This document shows, piece after piece, positions 1 through 8,330 of a stretch of 64,000 bases of DNA. The notes under the pieces were generated by a model, which did not search any database, had not been told where the DNA came from, and saw only the letters and a program-made list of their open reading frames with translations. Position 1 is the first letter of the stretch; each line of letters starts with the position of its first letter. A program made the position numbers and the translations under genes. The stretch is from RYN-230 sp963829725 (GTDB lineage Bacteria; Actinomycetota; Actinomycetes; Streptosporangiales; Streptosporangiaceae): NCBI GenBank assembly GCA_963829725.1, contig CAWHJW010000009.1, positions 1 through 64,000 on the forward strand. Direction: 5' to 3'.

Positions 1-116
1 ACCACATTGATAGTACGGGCGCCTGAGCTGCTCCCCATCATGGCTGTGGATGACATTGCTGTTGCCGCGTCTTGGCTTTGCCTCAGGCTGGCCCGGCAAA
101 GGATCTAATTGTCCTC

Positions 117-797
117 CTAACGCAGCAGGAGTATGTCTGTCTGACTGTGGACGGTGCCATAGGTGACAGTAGCCGTGTAAGTTCCCGGCAGCGCTGCCTG
201 CTGCGGCGGATGGCAGCCTGGATTGGAGCGTATGCGATTCCAGAAAATATGTGTCACGAACGGCACGCCGTGGGCCAGCCGGACGATGCCCGAATGGGAG
301 CGATGAGCAGCGCAGTCTGCCGGGCTCCATTCGTGCACCGGACCGGACTTGACTACCAGCCTGAGGGACCGAGGGCCGGCATTGAAGGTGCATGTCCGGC
401 CTCCCGTGTTGACCGCGTAGATCGTAAATTGCGGATCCGCTGGCTGCCGGTAGGACTGCTGGCTCCCGAGTAGGGTGACAACCATGTCACTCGGCGCGCA
501 GGCGCTGCCATGCCGATGTGCTCGCATATCCGCGTGCTTGCCACTGACTCGCCGCGCCTTTGTCGCTGAGCGCACTGGCGTTGGCGCTGAGCGCACTGGC
601 GTTGGCGCTGAGCTGGGCGCAGTCTGCTGAGCGGCGTCAGCCGTCGCCGCAGCCGGTGCCTGCCTGGGCGGCTTCGCAGCAGGGGTGGGCGCCGAGCAAC
701 TCCACACCAATAGCCCGGTAACGCCAACAATACCCACGAGCACGGAAACCCGTCGTCGCCAGTAGGGCTCCGCCCCGGTCTGTCTCTCTAGATCCAT
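117..797 (-). CDS. Membrane-anchored extracellular protein of unknown function
   Basis: A 226-residue protein. Residues about 17-36 form one hydrophobic segment ending in a cysteine (VWSC), either a membrane anchor or a weak lipobox. A Pro/Ala/Thr-rich linker of about 60 residues follows, then an extracellular domain (about 95-226). That domain has the pattern NtGxxtC, a W-S-x-x-D-C stretch, a W-x-R-x-x-S-x-P-G-C stretch and a closing G-T-Y beta strand, a layout I know from unnamed actinobacterial surface proteins. Four or more cysteines in the outer domain suggest disulfides. The linker contains a duplicated SAPTPVR unit. The ATG lies inside a perfect inverted repeat and has no clear Shine-Dalgarno sequence, so the start is less certain than the frame. 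Function is unknown. Confidence 0.7.
   Translation of the reverse strand: MDLERQTGAEPYWRRRVSVLVGIVGVTGLLVWSCSAPTPAAKPPRQAPAAATADAAQQTAPSSAPTPVRSAPTPVRSATKARRVSGKHADMRAHRHGSACAPSDMVVTLLGSQQSYRQPADPQFTIYAVNTGGRTCTFNAGPRSLRLVVKSGPVHEWSPADCAAHRSHSGIVRLAHGVPFVTHIFWNRIRSNPGCHPPQQAALPGTYTATVTYGTVHSQTDILLLR
570..611. repeat. Perfect 21-bp tandem duplication in the linker of the surface protein
   Basis: Two identical adjacent 21-bp units (570-590 and 591-611) encode the repeated linker heptad SAPTPVR. The lack of any difference suggests a recent slippage event. Confidence 0.9.
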
Positions 798-810
798 ACT
801 GGAAGTATGG
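794..810. promoter_or_regulatory. Perfect inverted repeat over a start codon
   Basis: CCATACT and AGTATGG flank a 3-bp spacer. The left arm contains the start codon of the gene ending at 797. It could be an operator or a small hairpin hiding the start; which one cannot be told from sequence. Confidence 0.5.
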
Positions 811-997
811 TGAGCATTGGCCAGATTTACCCGACGGCGCGCCGAAAGCTCCGATTTCAGCTATCGAATGACTTGCAGGCACCAGCCTTCAGGCGCCGTC
901 CATTGCCGACCGGGATTCCCCGGGCACATCGATACCGTCATGCAACGGTCAGGGACAGACCGTCAGCGCCGGCAGGTGTTACTCATCGGTCCCCGGG

Positions 998-1687
998 CTA
1001 ATCCGCCCCGGAGGTATCCCGTCCAGCCGGGCTGGGCCGCGGCGGGAGCAGCCTGACCTCAGGACCGTCCGGATCGGCATCCGCCACGGCGGGGCTGGGC
1101 CGCGGCGGGAGCAGCCTGACCTCAGGACCGTCCGGGTCGGCATTGGGCACAACGGGCCGTCCAGCAGATCGCTTATTGACCACCGCTCCCAGCGGGGCTG
1201 TCGTGCTGACTGGCCCGTTGGCTGGTTCGCGCCGTGGGGGATCGACACGGACCGTGCGGAGATACCTCATGGTTGATAGCCACAGCCCGAATACGAGCAG
1301 GAGGAGCGCCCAAGGGAGCGCTGCCATAGCTCCCGCGGCGGGCTTCTGCGGCAGGCTAATGCCAGCTGCGTGCACGGCCTCAACCACAGCGATTACGGCG
1401 AGCAAAATCATGATGGAAAGCCATGCGAATCCCTGCATCCACCTGTTGGCGCCACGCAGCCCCAACGCGGCCAGGCACGCGACTACCAAAGCGGCATCGA
1501 GGATCAGCGGATATAGTCCCGCACGGGCAGGAGGAACCCGGCCGGCCACTGCGATGGCACGGATCCCCGCATAGGACAATAGGAAGGCGGCTATGGCAAG
1601 CAGTACTACTCCGGTCAGCATCGTCGCCTGGAGCCAGTTGCGGTAATCTGCCGGCCGCGACTGGCGCGGACCAGAGAAGTCACTCAT
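998..1687 (-). CDS. DUF2637 family membrane protein
   Basis: Protein of 229 residues with four predicted membrane segments (about 21-47, 57-78, 82-106, 121-143). The order and the L-D-A-A-L-V-V segment fit the DUF2637 family, SpdB-like actinomycete proteins often found on mobile or conjugative elements. The cytoplasmic tail carries two nearly identical 21-residue repeats rich in Pro, Arg and Leu. I chose the internal ATG at 1687 because AGGAGG lies about 10 bases upstream; an upstream in-frame start (1780) has no such site. No transfer genes are adjacent, so a role in conjugation is not supported here. The molecular function of the family is unknown. Confidence 0.75.
   Translation of the reverse strand: MSDFSGPRQSRPADYRNWLQATMLTGVVLLAIAAFLLSYAGIRAIAVAGRVPPARAGLYPLILDAALVVACLAALGLRGANRWMQGFAWLSIMILLAVIAVVEAVHAAGISLPQKPAAGAMAALPWALLLLVFGLWLSTMRYLRTVRVDPPRREPANGPVSTTAPLGAVVNKRSAGRPVVPNADPDGPEVRLLPPRPSPAVADADPDGPEVRLLPPRPSPAGRDTSGAD
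1029..1143. repeat. 63-bp tandem duplication in the DUF2637 tail
   Basis: Two copies with a 63-bp period (starting at 1029 and 1092) differ at only a few bases and encode the DPDGPEVRLLPPRPSPA unit twice. The reading frame is kept. Confidence 0.85.
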
Positions 1688-2048
1688 ATGGGTTGAACCT
1701 CCTGCGATCATGGCAAGCTTATCCCTTCCTGCCTGCAACCGTAAAGGAGCGAGACATCCCGCCAGCTTGGCCCATCTCACTTACCGCCTGCTCGGCCGCG
1801 CAAAGTGACTGCGGGCCTTGGCCTGGCTTTGACCGTCCGCCGGTGCGGGCGTTCAGTGATTTGATGGCGTTAATTGATGCTGAACAGCTTGCTGGATCAC
1901 CATGCCGTGGTCCGGGAAAGGAGGGGTTTCCCGTGCCACGTTGGGTCACACCCGAGTGGTGCCTGGCCGCGATGGCTATACGGCGAGGCGCGGCTGATGC
2001 GAACGTACGGTATTGCTGGCTGTGCTGGGCAGCCACCGCGAGACCGGC
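1688..2048. other. Gene-free interval
   Basis: About 360 bp without a convincing coding region. It holds the AGGAGG ribosome binding site of the DUF2637 gene (about 1698-1703 on the minus strand). No terminator or RNA gene was recognised. Confidence 0.5.
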
Positions 2049-4634
2049 CTATCCGCAGCGTGGTGCGGGCCTGCTGTAGGTGGTTTTGCTCGGCGTGGCG
2101 AGGTAATAGTCAGTCACCCAGTGGCTGTCCTGGAGTTTGTCCCACACTGACGTTGTCTTGACCGCTGATCCTGCCTTCTGGCAGGTAACCCAGGCGAGGG
2201 CGCCGTATGGCAGATGGCCTGCGATCTGGTACGAGGTGCCTGGCCCGTTCCACTCGTTGAGCGTGGAGGTTGTCACCTGATAGGGGTAACCGCAGCGGGG
2301 CAGGGGCGGACTGGAGCCGCTGTTGGAGGGGGTGCTGATGTAGAAGTCGGTGACGTATGTCCCGTCCGTTAGTTTGTCCCACACCCTGCTGGTGCCGATG
2401 GCAGAGCCAGGCGTCTGGCAGACGGCCTGCACGGTGGAAGCGTGGGCGTAAGTCCGGACAATCCGGTACGACTTGGATGGGCCGGTGTGCGCATTGAGCC
2501 CGGTGCCGCTGGTTACCGTGTAGTCGTAGGCGACGGTAGCAACCGGCACATCGAGGTTGTCGCTATCAATCTGGATTGTGGTGCCGCTGTAGGTCACATT
2601 GTGGGGGCCACGGTACTGTTTGGCACGCTGGTGAACCGCCCACATGCTGTCCGAAACGCCCGTCCATCCTGTCAGCGACGGCTTCCGGTCCCAGTGGGCT
2701 ACCCAAAGCGCGTCCGGTCGGGCGAAGGACTTCGAGGTGTAGGCACGGGACAGATCCTGGGCGCCGGAGCTGAGGCTCACGTAAACCCCGGCCAGGAATC
2801 CGAGGCGGTGCAGTTCCTTGGTCCAAGCGGACACGAAGCTGAGGACTGAGTTCCGGCAGGCCGCATCGGCCGTCGAGTAGTCCCCCAGGTATTCGTAGAT
2901 GGCGCTGCCGTTACGCATGCCCAGGGCTCCGGCCTTGGCGGCTGCGGAGTCGGCTGCGGTCATGCCCTGGCTCGCCGCTGTGGATGGCTTGATTTTTTGC
3001 GGGTTGGGCTTGACCTCCAGGGTCGGCCCGTTCCCGGTGAGGCACGGCGGCTGCAGGCCTACATAGAGGGGGAGTAGTCGCCAATTCCGTTCTGACACTG
3101 ATGTGATCCAGCTCGCCGTCAGGCGGGGCTGGCTGCATGCGCGATTGATGCCACCGATGGACACGCCGATGGCATGGTACGGCGACCTGCCCCACGCCCT
3201 GATCGCCGCCAGCGGCGGTGCTGTGCAGCTGTCGAACGCCAGCCCCGTGTACAGGGTCGCGGCCGCCCCGGCCTGGTAGCCGATCGGGGTCGGCGATGGC
3301 GAGGCGTTCCCGGGCAGCTCGACGTCCAGGTAATCCTGGTCGATCCGCATTGTGGTGCCGCCATGGGCCTCCGTGATATTGCCGCGGTACTGGTGCAGCC
3401 GATGGTGATTGGGCCATTCGCCTGGACCGAGCAAAGGATCGTCAGTGGTGGCCTGCCCGTTCCAGAGCGCATCGAAGATGACGTCTGGCATCGCATATCT
3501 GCCGCCCTGGAACTCTTGAGCCAGGTCGGCCATTCCGGATGACGAGCTGCTGTACACCCCGGAGGAGTACCTCAGCGCATGCAGTGTGCTGGTCCAGGCC
3601 GAAAGGAATGCCAGGACACTGCCGGCCTGCTTCGGCTGATAGCCCTCCATGTCGTAATAGAGCGGGGTCATGGGCCCGAAGCCGAGCCCCTTGGCCTGGT
3701 TCACCGCATCTGCCGCCGCCGCGGCGCCTTGGCGAGCAGGTGACTTGCTCAGCTCACCGAAGGCAGCCTGCGGCCCGACGTACATCGGGATGAAATGCCA
3801 GCCCTGTGCGCTCTCGTGGCTGAGCCAGGATTGGGTCAGGTTGGGCTGCGCACACGCCAGGTCTGAGCCGCCTAGGTAGATCCCGACTGCCCCGTAGGGG
3901 GAGTGGCTCGACCAGGCTTGCATGGCGGTTTCGCTGGGCGCGGCGCAGGTGTCGAAGCCACTCCCATGGTAGTTGGTGACGCTCGCTGGCAATGGCTGCA
4001 TCGCTTCCGTCCGTTGGACCTCGGGCCGGTCCCGTTTAGCCCCTGAGGCCTGCGGGCGTGCCGCCGGGCCGGCGGGGCCCGCCGCCGCCGCGTCGGTTCC
4101 AATGATCGCCGGAGCCGGTAGCCCGGCACTTGCCAGGATCCGGTCGATGGCGGCTGGGTGAGTATCGAACGTGGCTGTGATGTGGACGCTTCCAGCAATG
4201 ACGGTGATCCGCCGGGTCACTTGATTCTCGACCGAGACATGCGCCCCATGGCGGGAGGCAGGCTCGATGAGCATTGCTTCTGTGGTCCCGATCGCATGAC
4301 TGGGACATGCCTGATTGCGCGGGGGAGTGCCTAGGTAGACCGCGTGGCGGTCGAAACGGACGCAGGTCTGCCGGCCATGAGCGAGGTCGATCACTCGCCA
4401 GCCGCGTGGAACGTCAAACGAATGCCCGAGATACGTCACCGACCGGTGGCCAGGATGTGTCACAGCCGCAGTTGCCACCCCAGGGACAACCGTCGGCAGA
4501 AACCCCGCAATGGCAATCGCCACCGGGACGGCACCCCTGGCTCGCGGCAGCCCGTTCGGGGCAGCGGTGGGCTTCGCTAGGCGCCGGCCCCGGGCAGCCT
4601 CCGGTCTGCCAGCCGGGCCTCTAGTGCAGCGCAT
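2049..4634 (-). CDS. Secreted protein with two DUF1906 glycoside-hydrolase-like modules and two SH3-like repeats
   Basis: An 861-residue exported protein. An Arg-rich N-terminus and a hydrophobic Ala/Val stretch (about 35-57) form a signal sequence. A small domain follows (about 58-190), then two homologous modules (about 220-430 and 455-665). Each opens with G-x-x-F-D-x-C-x-A-P and contains a G-x-Y-x-G-G or S-I-G-G-x-N strand, as in DUF1906 (Rv2525c-like, TIM-barrel) proteins. In the first module the acidic pair Y-Y-D-M-E is kept; in the second the matching place reads Y-E-Y-L-G, so one acidic residue is lost and it may be non-catalytic. Two bacterial SH3-like repeats (about 700-770, 780-861) close the protein. 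The family is linked to cell-wall glycans. The ATG at 4634 is preceded by AGGAG; an upstream in-frame ATG (4739) lacks one. Confidence 0.8.
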   Translation of the reverse strand: MRCTRGPAGRPEAARGRRLAKPTAAPNGLPRARGAVPVAIAIAGFLPTVVPGVATAAVTHPGHRSVTYLGHSFDVPRGWRVIDLAHGRQTCVRFDRHAVYLGTPPRNQACPSHAIGTTEAMLIEPASRHGAHVSVENQVTRRITVIAGSVHITATFDTHPAAIDRILASAGLPAPAIIGTDAAAAGPAGPAARPQASGAKRDRPEVQRTEAMQPLPASVTNYHGSGFDTCAAPSETAMQAWSSHSPYGAVGIYLGGSDLACAQPNLTQSWLSHESAQGWHFIPMYVGPQAAFGELSKSPARQGAAAAADAVNQAKGLGFGPMTPLYYDMEGYQPKQAGSVLAFLSAWTSTLHALRYSSGVYSSSSSGMADLAQEFQGGRYAMPDVIFDALWNGQATTDDPLLGPGEWPNHHRLHQYRGNITEAHGGTTMRIDQDYLDVELPGNASPSPTPIGYQAGAAATLYTGLAFDSCTAPPLAAIRAWGRSPYHAIGVSIGGINRACSQPRLTASWITSVSERNWRLLPLYVGLQPPCLTGNGPTLEVKPNPQKIKPSTAASQGMTAADSAAAKAGALGMRNGSAIYEYLGDYSTADAACRNSVLSFVSAWTKELHRLGFLAGVYVSLSSGAQDLSRAYTSKSFARPDALWVAHWDRKPSLTGWTGVSDSMWAVHQRAKQYRGPHNVTYSGTTIQIDSDNLDVPVATVAYDYTVTSGTGLNAHTGPSKSYRIVRTYAHASTVQAVCQTPGSAIGTSRVWDKLTDGTYVTDFYISTPSNSGSSPPLPRCGYPYQVTTSTLNEWNGPGTSYQIAGHLPYGALAWVTCQKAGSAVKTTSVWDKLQDSHWVTDYYLATPSKTTYSRPAPRCG

Positions 4635-4967
4635 CGGGTCGCTCCTGCGTGCCGAGAGCACGTCTCCTCCCGGCATCCTTGATGCGTGGCTTCCTCGCCG
4701 GCCAGTCGGCTCTTCGGCTCTTCCAAGGGACGCGGGCACAGAAGGAAATCGGCGCTATCCCGAGTGAGTTGCCGGAGTGAGCATTGTCAATTACCGATGC
4801 CCCCGTTGCGATCACGGGGCGAGCGTAGCTGTCCGGATATGCCCGACGCATCACGACACGCGGGGGTTGCAGGTACCTGAGCCCGGCCTGACTGTCAGCC
4901 GCTGTGTGGCGGAAACGAAAATAGTGAGTCAGCGCTGCCTACCGACACAGGCGTCCTGAACATCTTT
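4635..4967. other. Gene-free interval upstream of the secreted DUF1906 protein
   Basis: No reading frame here has plausible codon use or family resemblance. It presumably holds the promoter of the gene starting at 4634, but no promoter element could be assigned. Confidence 0.45.
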
Positions 4968-5215
4968 CCTCCGCGGACACTCGGCGGAGGACGGCGGGCG
5001 TCAGCTGGAATCGCGGCAGGTCAGGGCCAAGTTGCTGGTGGTGTAAGAGACCACCAGCGCCGCAGGTGACTGCGGCGGCTTGGTAAACCCCACCTGGAGC
5101 AAGGTCAGAAGGGATCCCGGCTTGCCGGGAGACTGCGCGAGCGTTCGAGGGCGGCCCGCCCGATGCTCGCGGGTAGACCGCACGAGGCTGCCAGCAATAG
5201 CAGTCCTAACGGGGC
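4968..5215 (+). pseudogene. RNase P RNA (rnpB) relic, copy 1, 5'-truncated and interrupted
   Basis: From about 5019 the sequence follows the middle and 3' part of actinobacterial class A RNase P RNA. It has the stem CTGGTGG/CCACCAG around TGTAAGAGA, then GGTGACTGCGGCGG, GGTAAACCCCACC, GGAGCAAGGTCAGAAGGG, TCGAGGG, GCCCGAT, GCGGGTAGACCGCACGAGG and a final CCTA. The 5' third, including conserved region I and the 5' strand of P4, is missing. Upstream sits a 7-bp hairpin (4968-4974 with 4984-4990, CGGACAC in the loop) shared in form with copy 2. Homology breaks at about 5215; the next expected block (CTAGATGGATGGCCGTCGG) reappears at 5472. It cannot be a normal RNase P RNA. It may be a relic or an RNase P-derived RNA. 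Confidence 0.8.
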
Positions 5216-5471
5216 TCCGCCCCAGCCCGACGAGCCATGCCAGCCTCGGACCCCGTTTCGGGGCAAGCTAACGCAGGGACTCGCGGTCAGGTGGCCGACC
5301 GCCGCCGCCCGCTCGCCGATGCATGGTGACCGTGACGCGAAGTGCGTATGAGCAGGTCAAGTGCGCTGTCATGGCGCTGTGGAGCGAGTGGCTTCCACGG
5401 TACGCCGCCGAAGCCGATCCACGAACACCAAACTTGACTCGATCACACCGACTTTGTCGGCCCTAGCCTTC
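5216..5471. other. About 255-bp insert splitting RNase P relic copy 1
   Basis: Sequence lying between the two halves of the relic. It starts with a small GC hairpin (CGGGGCTCCGCCCC) and contains a second one (ACCCCGTTTCGGGG). A CTA occurs at both junctions, which could be a 3-bp target duplication. No terminal inverted repeats and no reading frame were found, so its nature is unknown. Confidence 0.45.
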
Positions 5472-5494
5472 TAGATGGATGGCCGTCGGCCCAC
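5472..5494 (+). pseudogene. Detached 3' block of RNase P relic copy 1
   Basis: CTAGATGGATGGCCGTCGG plus four more bases match the block that should directly follow position 5215 and that is intact in copy 2 at about 12592. The terminal ACAGAACCCGGC element is absent after it. Confidence 0.6.
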
Positions 5495-5528
5495 GCCTGG
5501 TCGATGCTGACCGGTTCGGGTAGCGGCT

Positions 5529-5821
5529 TCAGCGGCGCGGCGCGGCGCCGTGCAGGAAGCGATGCGGCCGATGCTGATTGTGGTGGGTCTCGTACTCGCA
5601 CAGGAAGAGCAGGTCGCGGAGTTGGCTGGCGGTGAGACCCACAGTCCGGCAGATGGAAGCGAGCGTTCCGGCAGGCAGCGGACGGTTGGCGTGGACGGGA
5701 CGCTGACATGGTGGCCGTCAGGGTGGCGCATGACGTGGTGGCCGCCGCTGATGCGCTCGGCCGTCGACCCATCCTTGGCTAAGGCTTTGATGATTTCCCT
5801 GCCCGAGAGCCGAATTGGCAT
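5529..5821 (-). pseudogene. hicA: hicA-like mRNA interferase toxin, single-base frameshift
   Basis: The first about 43 residues (MPIRLSGREIIKALAKDG, then ISGGHHVMRHPDGHHVSVP) are a HicA/YcfA N-terminus with the catalytic histidine in G-G-H-H. The C-terminal part continues in another frame as VHANRPLPAGTLASICRTVG and LTASQLRDLL, the usual HicA ending, then stops at 5529. The frames join near 5690-5700, in GTCCC. The length (293 bp) is one base short of a multiple of three, so a single deletion explains the break. HicA proteins are small dsRBD-fold ribonucleases that cut mRNA. The ATG overlaps the stop of the upstream antitoxin by one base (TGATG). Unless the base is a sequencing error, the toxin is inactive. 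Confidence 0.8.
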
Positions 5822-6075
5822 CAGGCAGCATCCCCGATAGTTACCGCGATTTCCTGGGTCAGCTCGTCGGGGACAGGACCGTCGCCGAGCAGCGCCCGGA
5901 CCCCCCGGCTGAGGTCATCGAGGGCCTCATGGAGGGTGTCACCCACGCCGTAGGCGCTGAATTCTTCTGGCAGGCCGACAGCGCGGACACCCCACGAGGC
6001 GGCGTCCGGTGGAGAGTCAGGATGCGGACTGCGCGGATCATCCAGAATCTCGTAGCGCACGTGGATCGTGGTCAT
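5821..6075 (-). CDS. HicB-like antitoxin
   Basis: An 84-residue acidic protein. Its core W-G-V-R-A-V-G-L-P-E-E-F-S-A-Y-G-V-G-D-T followed by EALDDLSRGVRALLGD resembles the degenerate RNase H fold of HicB antitoxins (G-D-T-x-x-E-A). The C-terminal DNA-binding domain seen in many HicB proteins is absent. It lies directly upstream of the hicA frame with stop and start overlapping by one base. Antitoxin-first order is less usual than hicA-hicB but known. The ATG at 6075 has only a weak GGA upstream. It may now be an orphan because the toxin is frameshifted. Confidence 0.65.
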   Translation of the reverse strand: MTTIHVRYEILDDPRSPHPDSPPDAASWGVRAVGLPEEFSAYGVGDTLHEALDDLSRGVRALLGDGPVPDELTQEIAVTIGDAA

Positions 6076-6149
6076 CGGTCGTTCCGGGCCTGCGTGCCGG
6101 GGCCAAGCCCGCCTCTTGGGACCATATGGCGGCCTACTCCAGCCCGCAG

Positions 6150-8330
6150 CTACAGCATCTCGGTGATCAGGGCGGCGGCACGGGCGGCTCCGTCGGCGGC
6201 GACCGGCAGGTAGTTGACGTCGCGCCCGATCTCCTCGGCGATCGCGGCGGCGATCACCTCCGGCGGTGAATCGTCGAAGTCCATCCGCCGCCCCGCGCGG
6301 TAGCGTGCCAATCGGTGTGGGACGTGGATGTTCTGCTCGAAGTGATGCTTTAGCGGGAAGTAGAGGAACGGCCGCTGATTCGCGGTCAGCTCCATGGCGG
6401 TGGTCAGGCCGCCCTGGACGATCGCGAGGTCGCATGCGGCAAGGTGCTGGTACAGGGCGGGCACGTACCGGCGGATCTCAAGCCCCTCCGCCGCGGGCAG
6501 CGCCGCCGGATCGATCCTGGGCCCAGCGACGACGATCATGCGCAGGCCGGGGACCAGCCGCTTCGCCTCCGGGAAGCTGGCGATGACCCGCCCGAGCAGG
6601 TCTGCGCCCACGCCCGAGCCGCCGACCGTGACGATGCAGACCCGCTCGTGCTCCGGGTAACCGAGGTCAGCCCGCAGCGCCGCCCGGTCGCGGAACGCTG
6701 CCGGGTCGAACCCGGTGACATAGCCAGCGAAGCTGTAGTGTTCCTCGGTCCAGCCGCGGATGGGCGGCAGCCCGGCCCCGAAGCTGTCCGGGACGATGTC
6801 CGCTGGCTCGCCGACGAAGACCGCCCGATCCCGTACCCGCGGGTAGCGGGCGATGTGCTCGATCATCTCCGCGTTGTGGTCGGCGGTGAGGAAGGCTTCG
6901 CGGTCCCCGCCGTCGGCCATCGGCAGCCAGCCGACGAAGTCGGTCAGCCAGGCGTAGGCGGCGGACTTCAGCTCGGGGTTCTCGTGCAGGTAGTAGTCCA
7001 GCTCCCAGGCTTCGTCGCCGATCCAGAGGTCGTACTGCCCGTCGCGGACCAGATCGTGGAAGACCATGAAATTCGCGACCAGGATCTCGTCCATCCGCCG
7101 CCACGCACTGAAACAGTGCAGGTCATGCCCGGCCGACTCGGACACGAGGTGACCGGACTCGCTCGCCAGCAGCGCGCTGGCCGGGTGGATCCGCTCCCCG
7201 CACGCCTCCAGCACGCTGGTGACCGGGTGCTGGGCCAGCCAGTTGACCTCGAGGTCGGGATGGAGCTTGCGCAGTTCAGCCGCGATCGCGATGTCGCGCT
7301 GGGCGTGGCCGAGGCCGATCGGTGAGGAGACGTACAGCGCCCGCCTCGGCCGCGAGCGGCCCCGGCGGCAGCGCGGCCGCGGAGCCGCCGGGCACGCGAA
7401 ATCGCGGATGATCAGGTTCGTGCCGACCGGGTCGCGCAGGTGCGGTGCGTGCCCGCTGCCGTCCAGCGTGACCAGCTGCGCGCCCGGGATGGCGGTGGCC
7501 ACGGCCGCGCCGCGGGCCGGTCCAACGACCGCGTCCGCCGACCCCTGGATGACCAGAGTCGGGCAGCGGACTTGCGCACAGAGCCGACGCGCGTGGCTGG
7601 CGTCGTTGAACCACTCGGCGTCGATGCCGCGGAGGATGACCTGCGGGCTGGTCTGCAGGCCCCATCCGATCGCGTCCTCGATCTGCTTGGTCGAGTGCGG
7701 CTCGGTGAAGGTCTTCCCGAAGAAGAACTCGAGGAAGCCGGGCCAGTCGCGCAGCCAGTAGTGCCGGTTCCATTTCGCCCAGCCGTCCGGCTCAGCCAGT
7801 TCCTCGTCGAACGGATACGGGCCTTCCTGGTCGGCCGGATCATCGGTCAGCAGCAGATCGGGCGCGATCAGCACGAGGCCGCTGACCCGCTCGGGATTCT
7901 CAGCGGCGAGCATCAGGTCGTCGCCCGCACCGCACCAGGACACGATGACCACCCGCCCGGCGCCGACGCGGTCCAGCACCGCCAGGGCATCGTGCACAGT
8001 TGCCCGCCGGTCGTAGGCCCGCGCCTCCGGTGGGCGGTCCGAGCGGCCATTGCCACGCCGGTCGAACGTCACCACCCGGCCGTGCCGGGCCAAGTAGGGA
8101 ATCTGGCACTTCCACGCCCGTGAGTGGACGATTTCCCAGGTCGGCAGCAGCAGGATGGCGGGTTCGCCCGAGCCGTAGACCTCGTAGCCGATCCGCACCC
8201 CAGCGCGGTCCAGGTAGCCCTCGGCGTCCGGGTAGCGGGCGCGGGTCTGCTCGCGCGGCACTGCCTCAGTGACCCCGGTGACGCCCGCGAGCCCAGCCCC
8301 GCTCGCGGGCGTCACCATGGGTCGTCTCAC
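6150..8330 (-). CDS. Alpha/beta-hydrolase fused to a GT-B glycosyltransferase
   Basis: A 726-residue two-domain protein. Residues about 30-305 are an alpha/beta-hydrolase. The nucleophile elbow reads S-W-C-G-A-G, with Cys133 where serine is usual; Asp266 (GSADAV) and His294 (SGHAPH) complete the triad. An Arg/Pro-rich linker (about 310-330) leads to a GT-B glycosyltransferase domain (331-726). That domain has a glycine-rich N-terminal loop with His342 (GLGHAQRD), a V-T-V-G-G-S-G-V-G strand and a donor-site-like V-Q-G-G-L-T-T-A-M-E-L. The start is GTG at 8330, overlapping the stop of the methyltransferase gene as GTGA, so the two are translationally coupled. Together they look like a small tailoring cassette (hydrolysis, glycosyl transfer, methylation) facing a LAL regulator. 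Substrates are unknown. Confidence 0.8.
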   Translation of the reverse strand: MRRPMVTPASGAGLAGVTGVTEAVPREQTRARYPDAEGYLDRAGVRIGYEVYGSGEPAILLLPTWEIVHSRAWKCQIPYLARHGRVVTFDRRGNGRSDRPPEARAYDRRATVHDALAVLDRVGAGRVVIVSWCGAGDDLMLAAENPERVSGLVLIAPDLLLTDDPADQEGPYPFDEELAEPDGWAKWNRHYWLRDWPGFLEFFFGKTFTEPHSTKQIEDAIGWGLQTSPQVILRGIDAEWFNDASHARRLCAQVRCPTLVIQGSADAVVGPARGAAVATAIPGAQLVTLDGSGHAPHLRDPVGTNLIIRDFACPAAPRPRCRRGRSRPRRALYVSSPIGLGHAQRDIAIAAELRKLHPDLEVNWLAQHPVTSVLEACGERIHPASALLASESGHLVSESAGHDLHCFSAWRRMDEILVANFMVFHDLVRDGQYDLWIGDEAWELDYYLHENPELKSAAYAWLTDFVGWLPMADGGDREAFLTADHNAEMIEHIARYPRVRDRAVFVGEPADIVPDSFGAGLPPIRGWTEEHYSFAGYVTGFDPAAFRDRAALRADLGYPEHERVCIVTVGGSGVGADLLGRVIASFPEAKRLVPGLRMIVVAGPRIDPAALPAAEGLEIRRYVPALYQHLAACDLAIVQGGLTTAMELTANQRPFLYFPLKHHFEQNIHVPHRLARYRAGRRMDFDDSPPEVIAAAIAEEIGRDVNYLPVAADGAARAAALITEML

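Noticed and set aside
4635..5000. Small frames as candidate genes (for example 4777-4959)
   Set aside because: No ribosome site, no conserved pattern, and they run into the RNase P relic.
5001..5215. Reading the repeated region as a group II intron or IS end
   Set aside because: The order of conserved blocks (TGTAAGAGA, GGTAAACCCCACC, GGAGCAAGG, TAGACCGCACGAGG, CTAGATGGATGG) is that of RNase P RNA, and no intron domain V or transposase is present.
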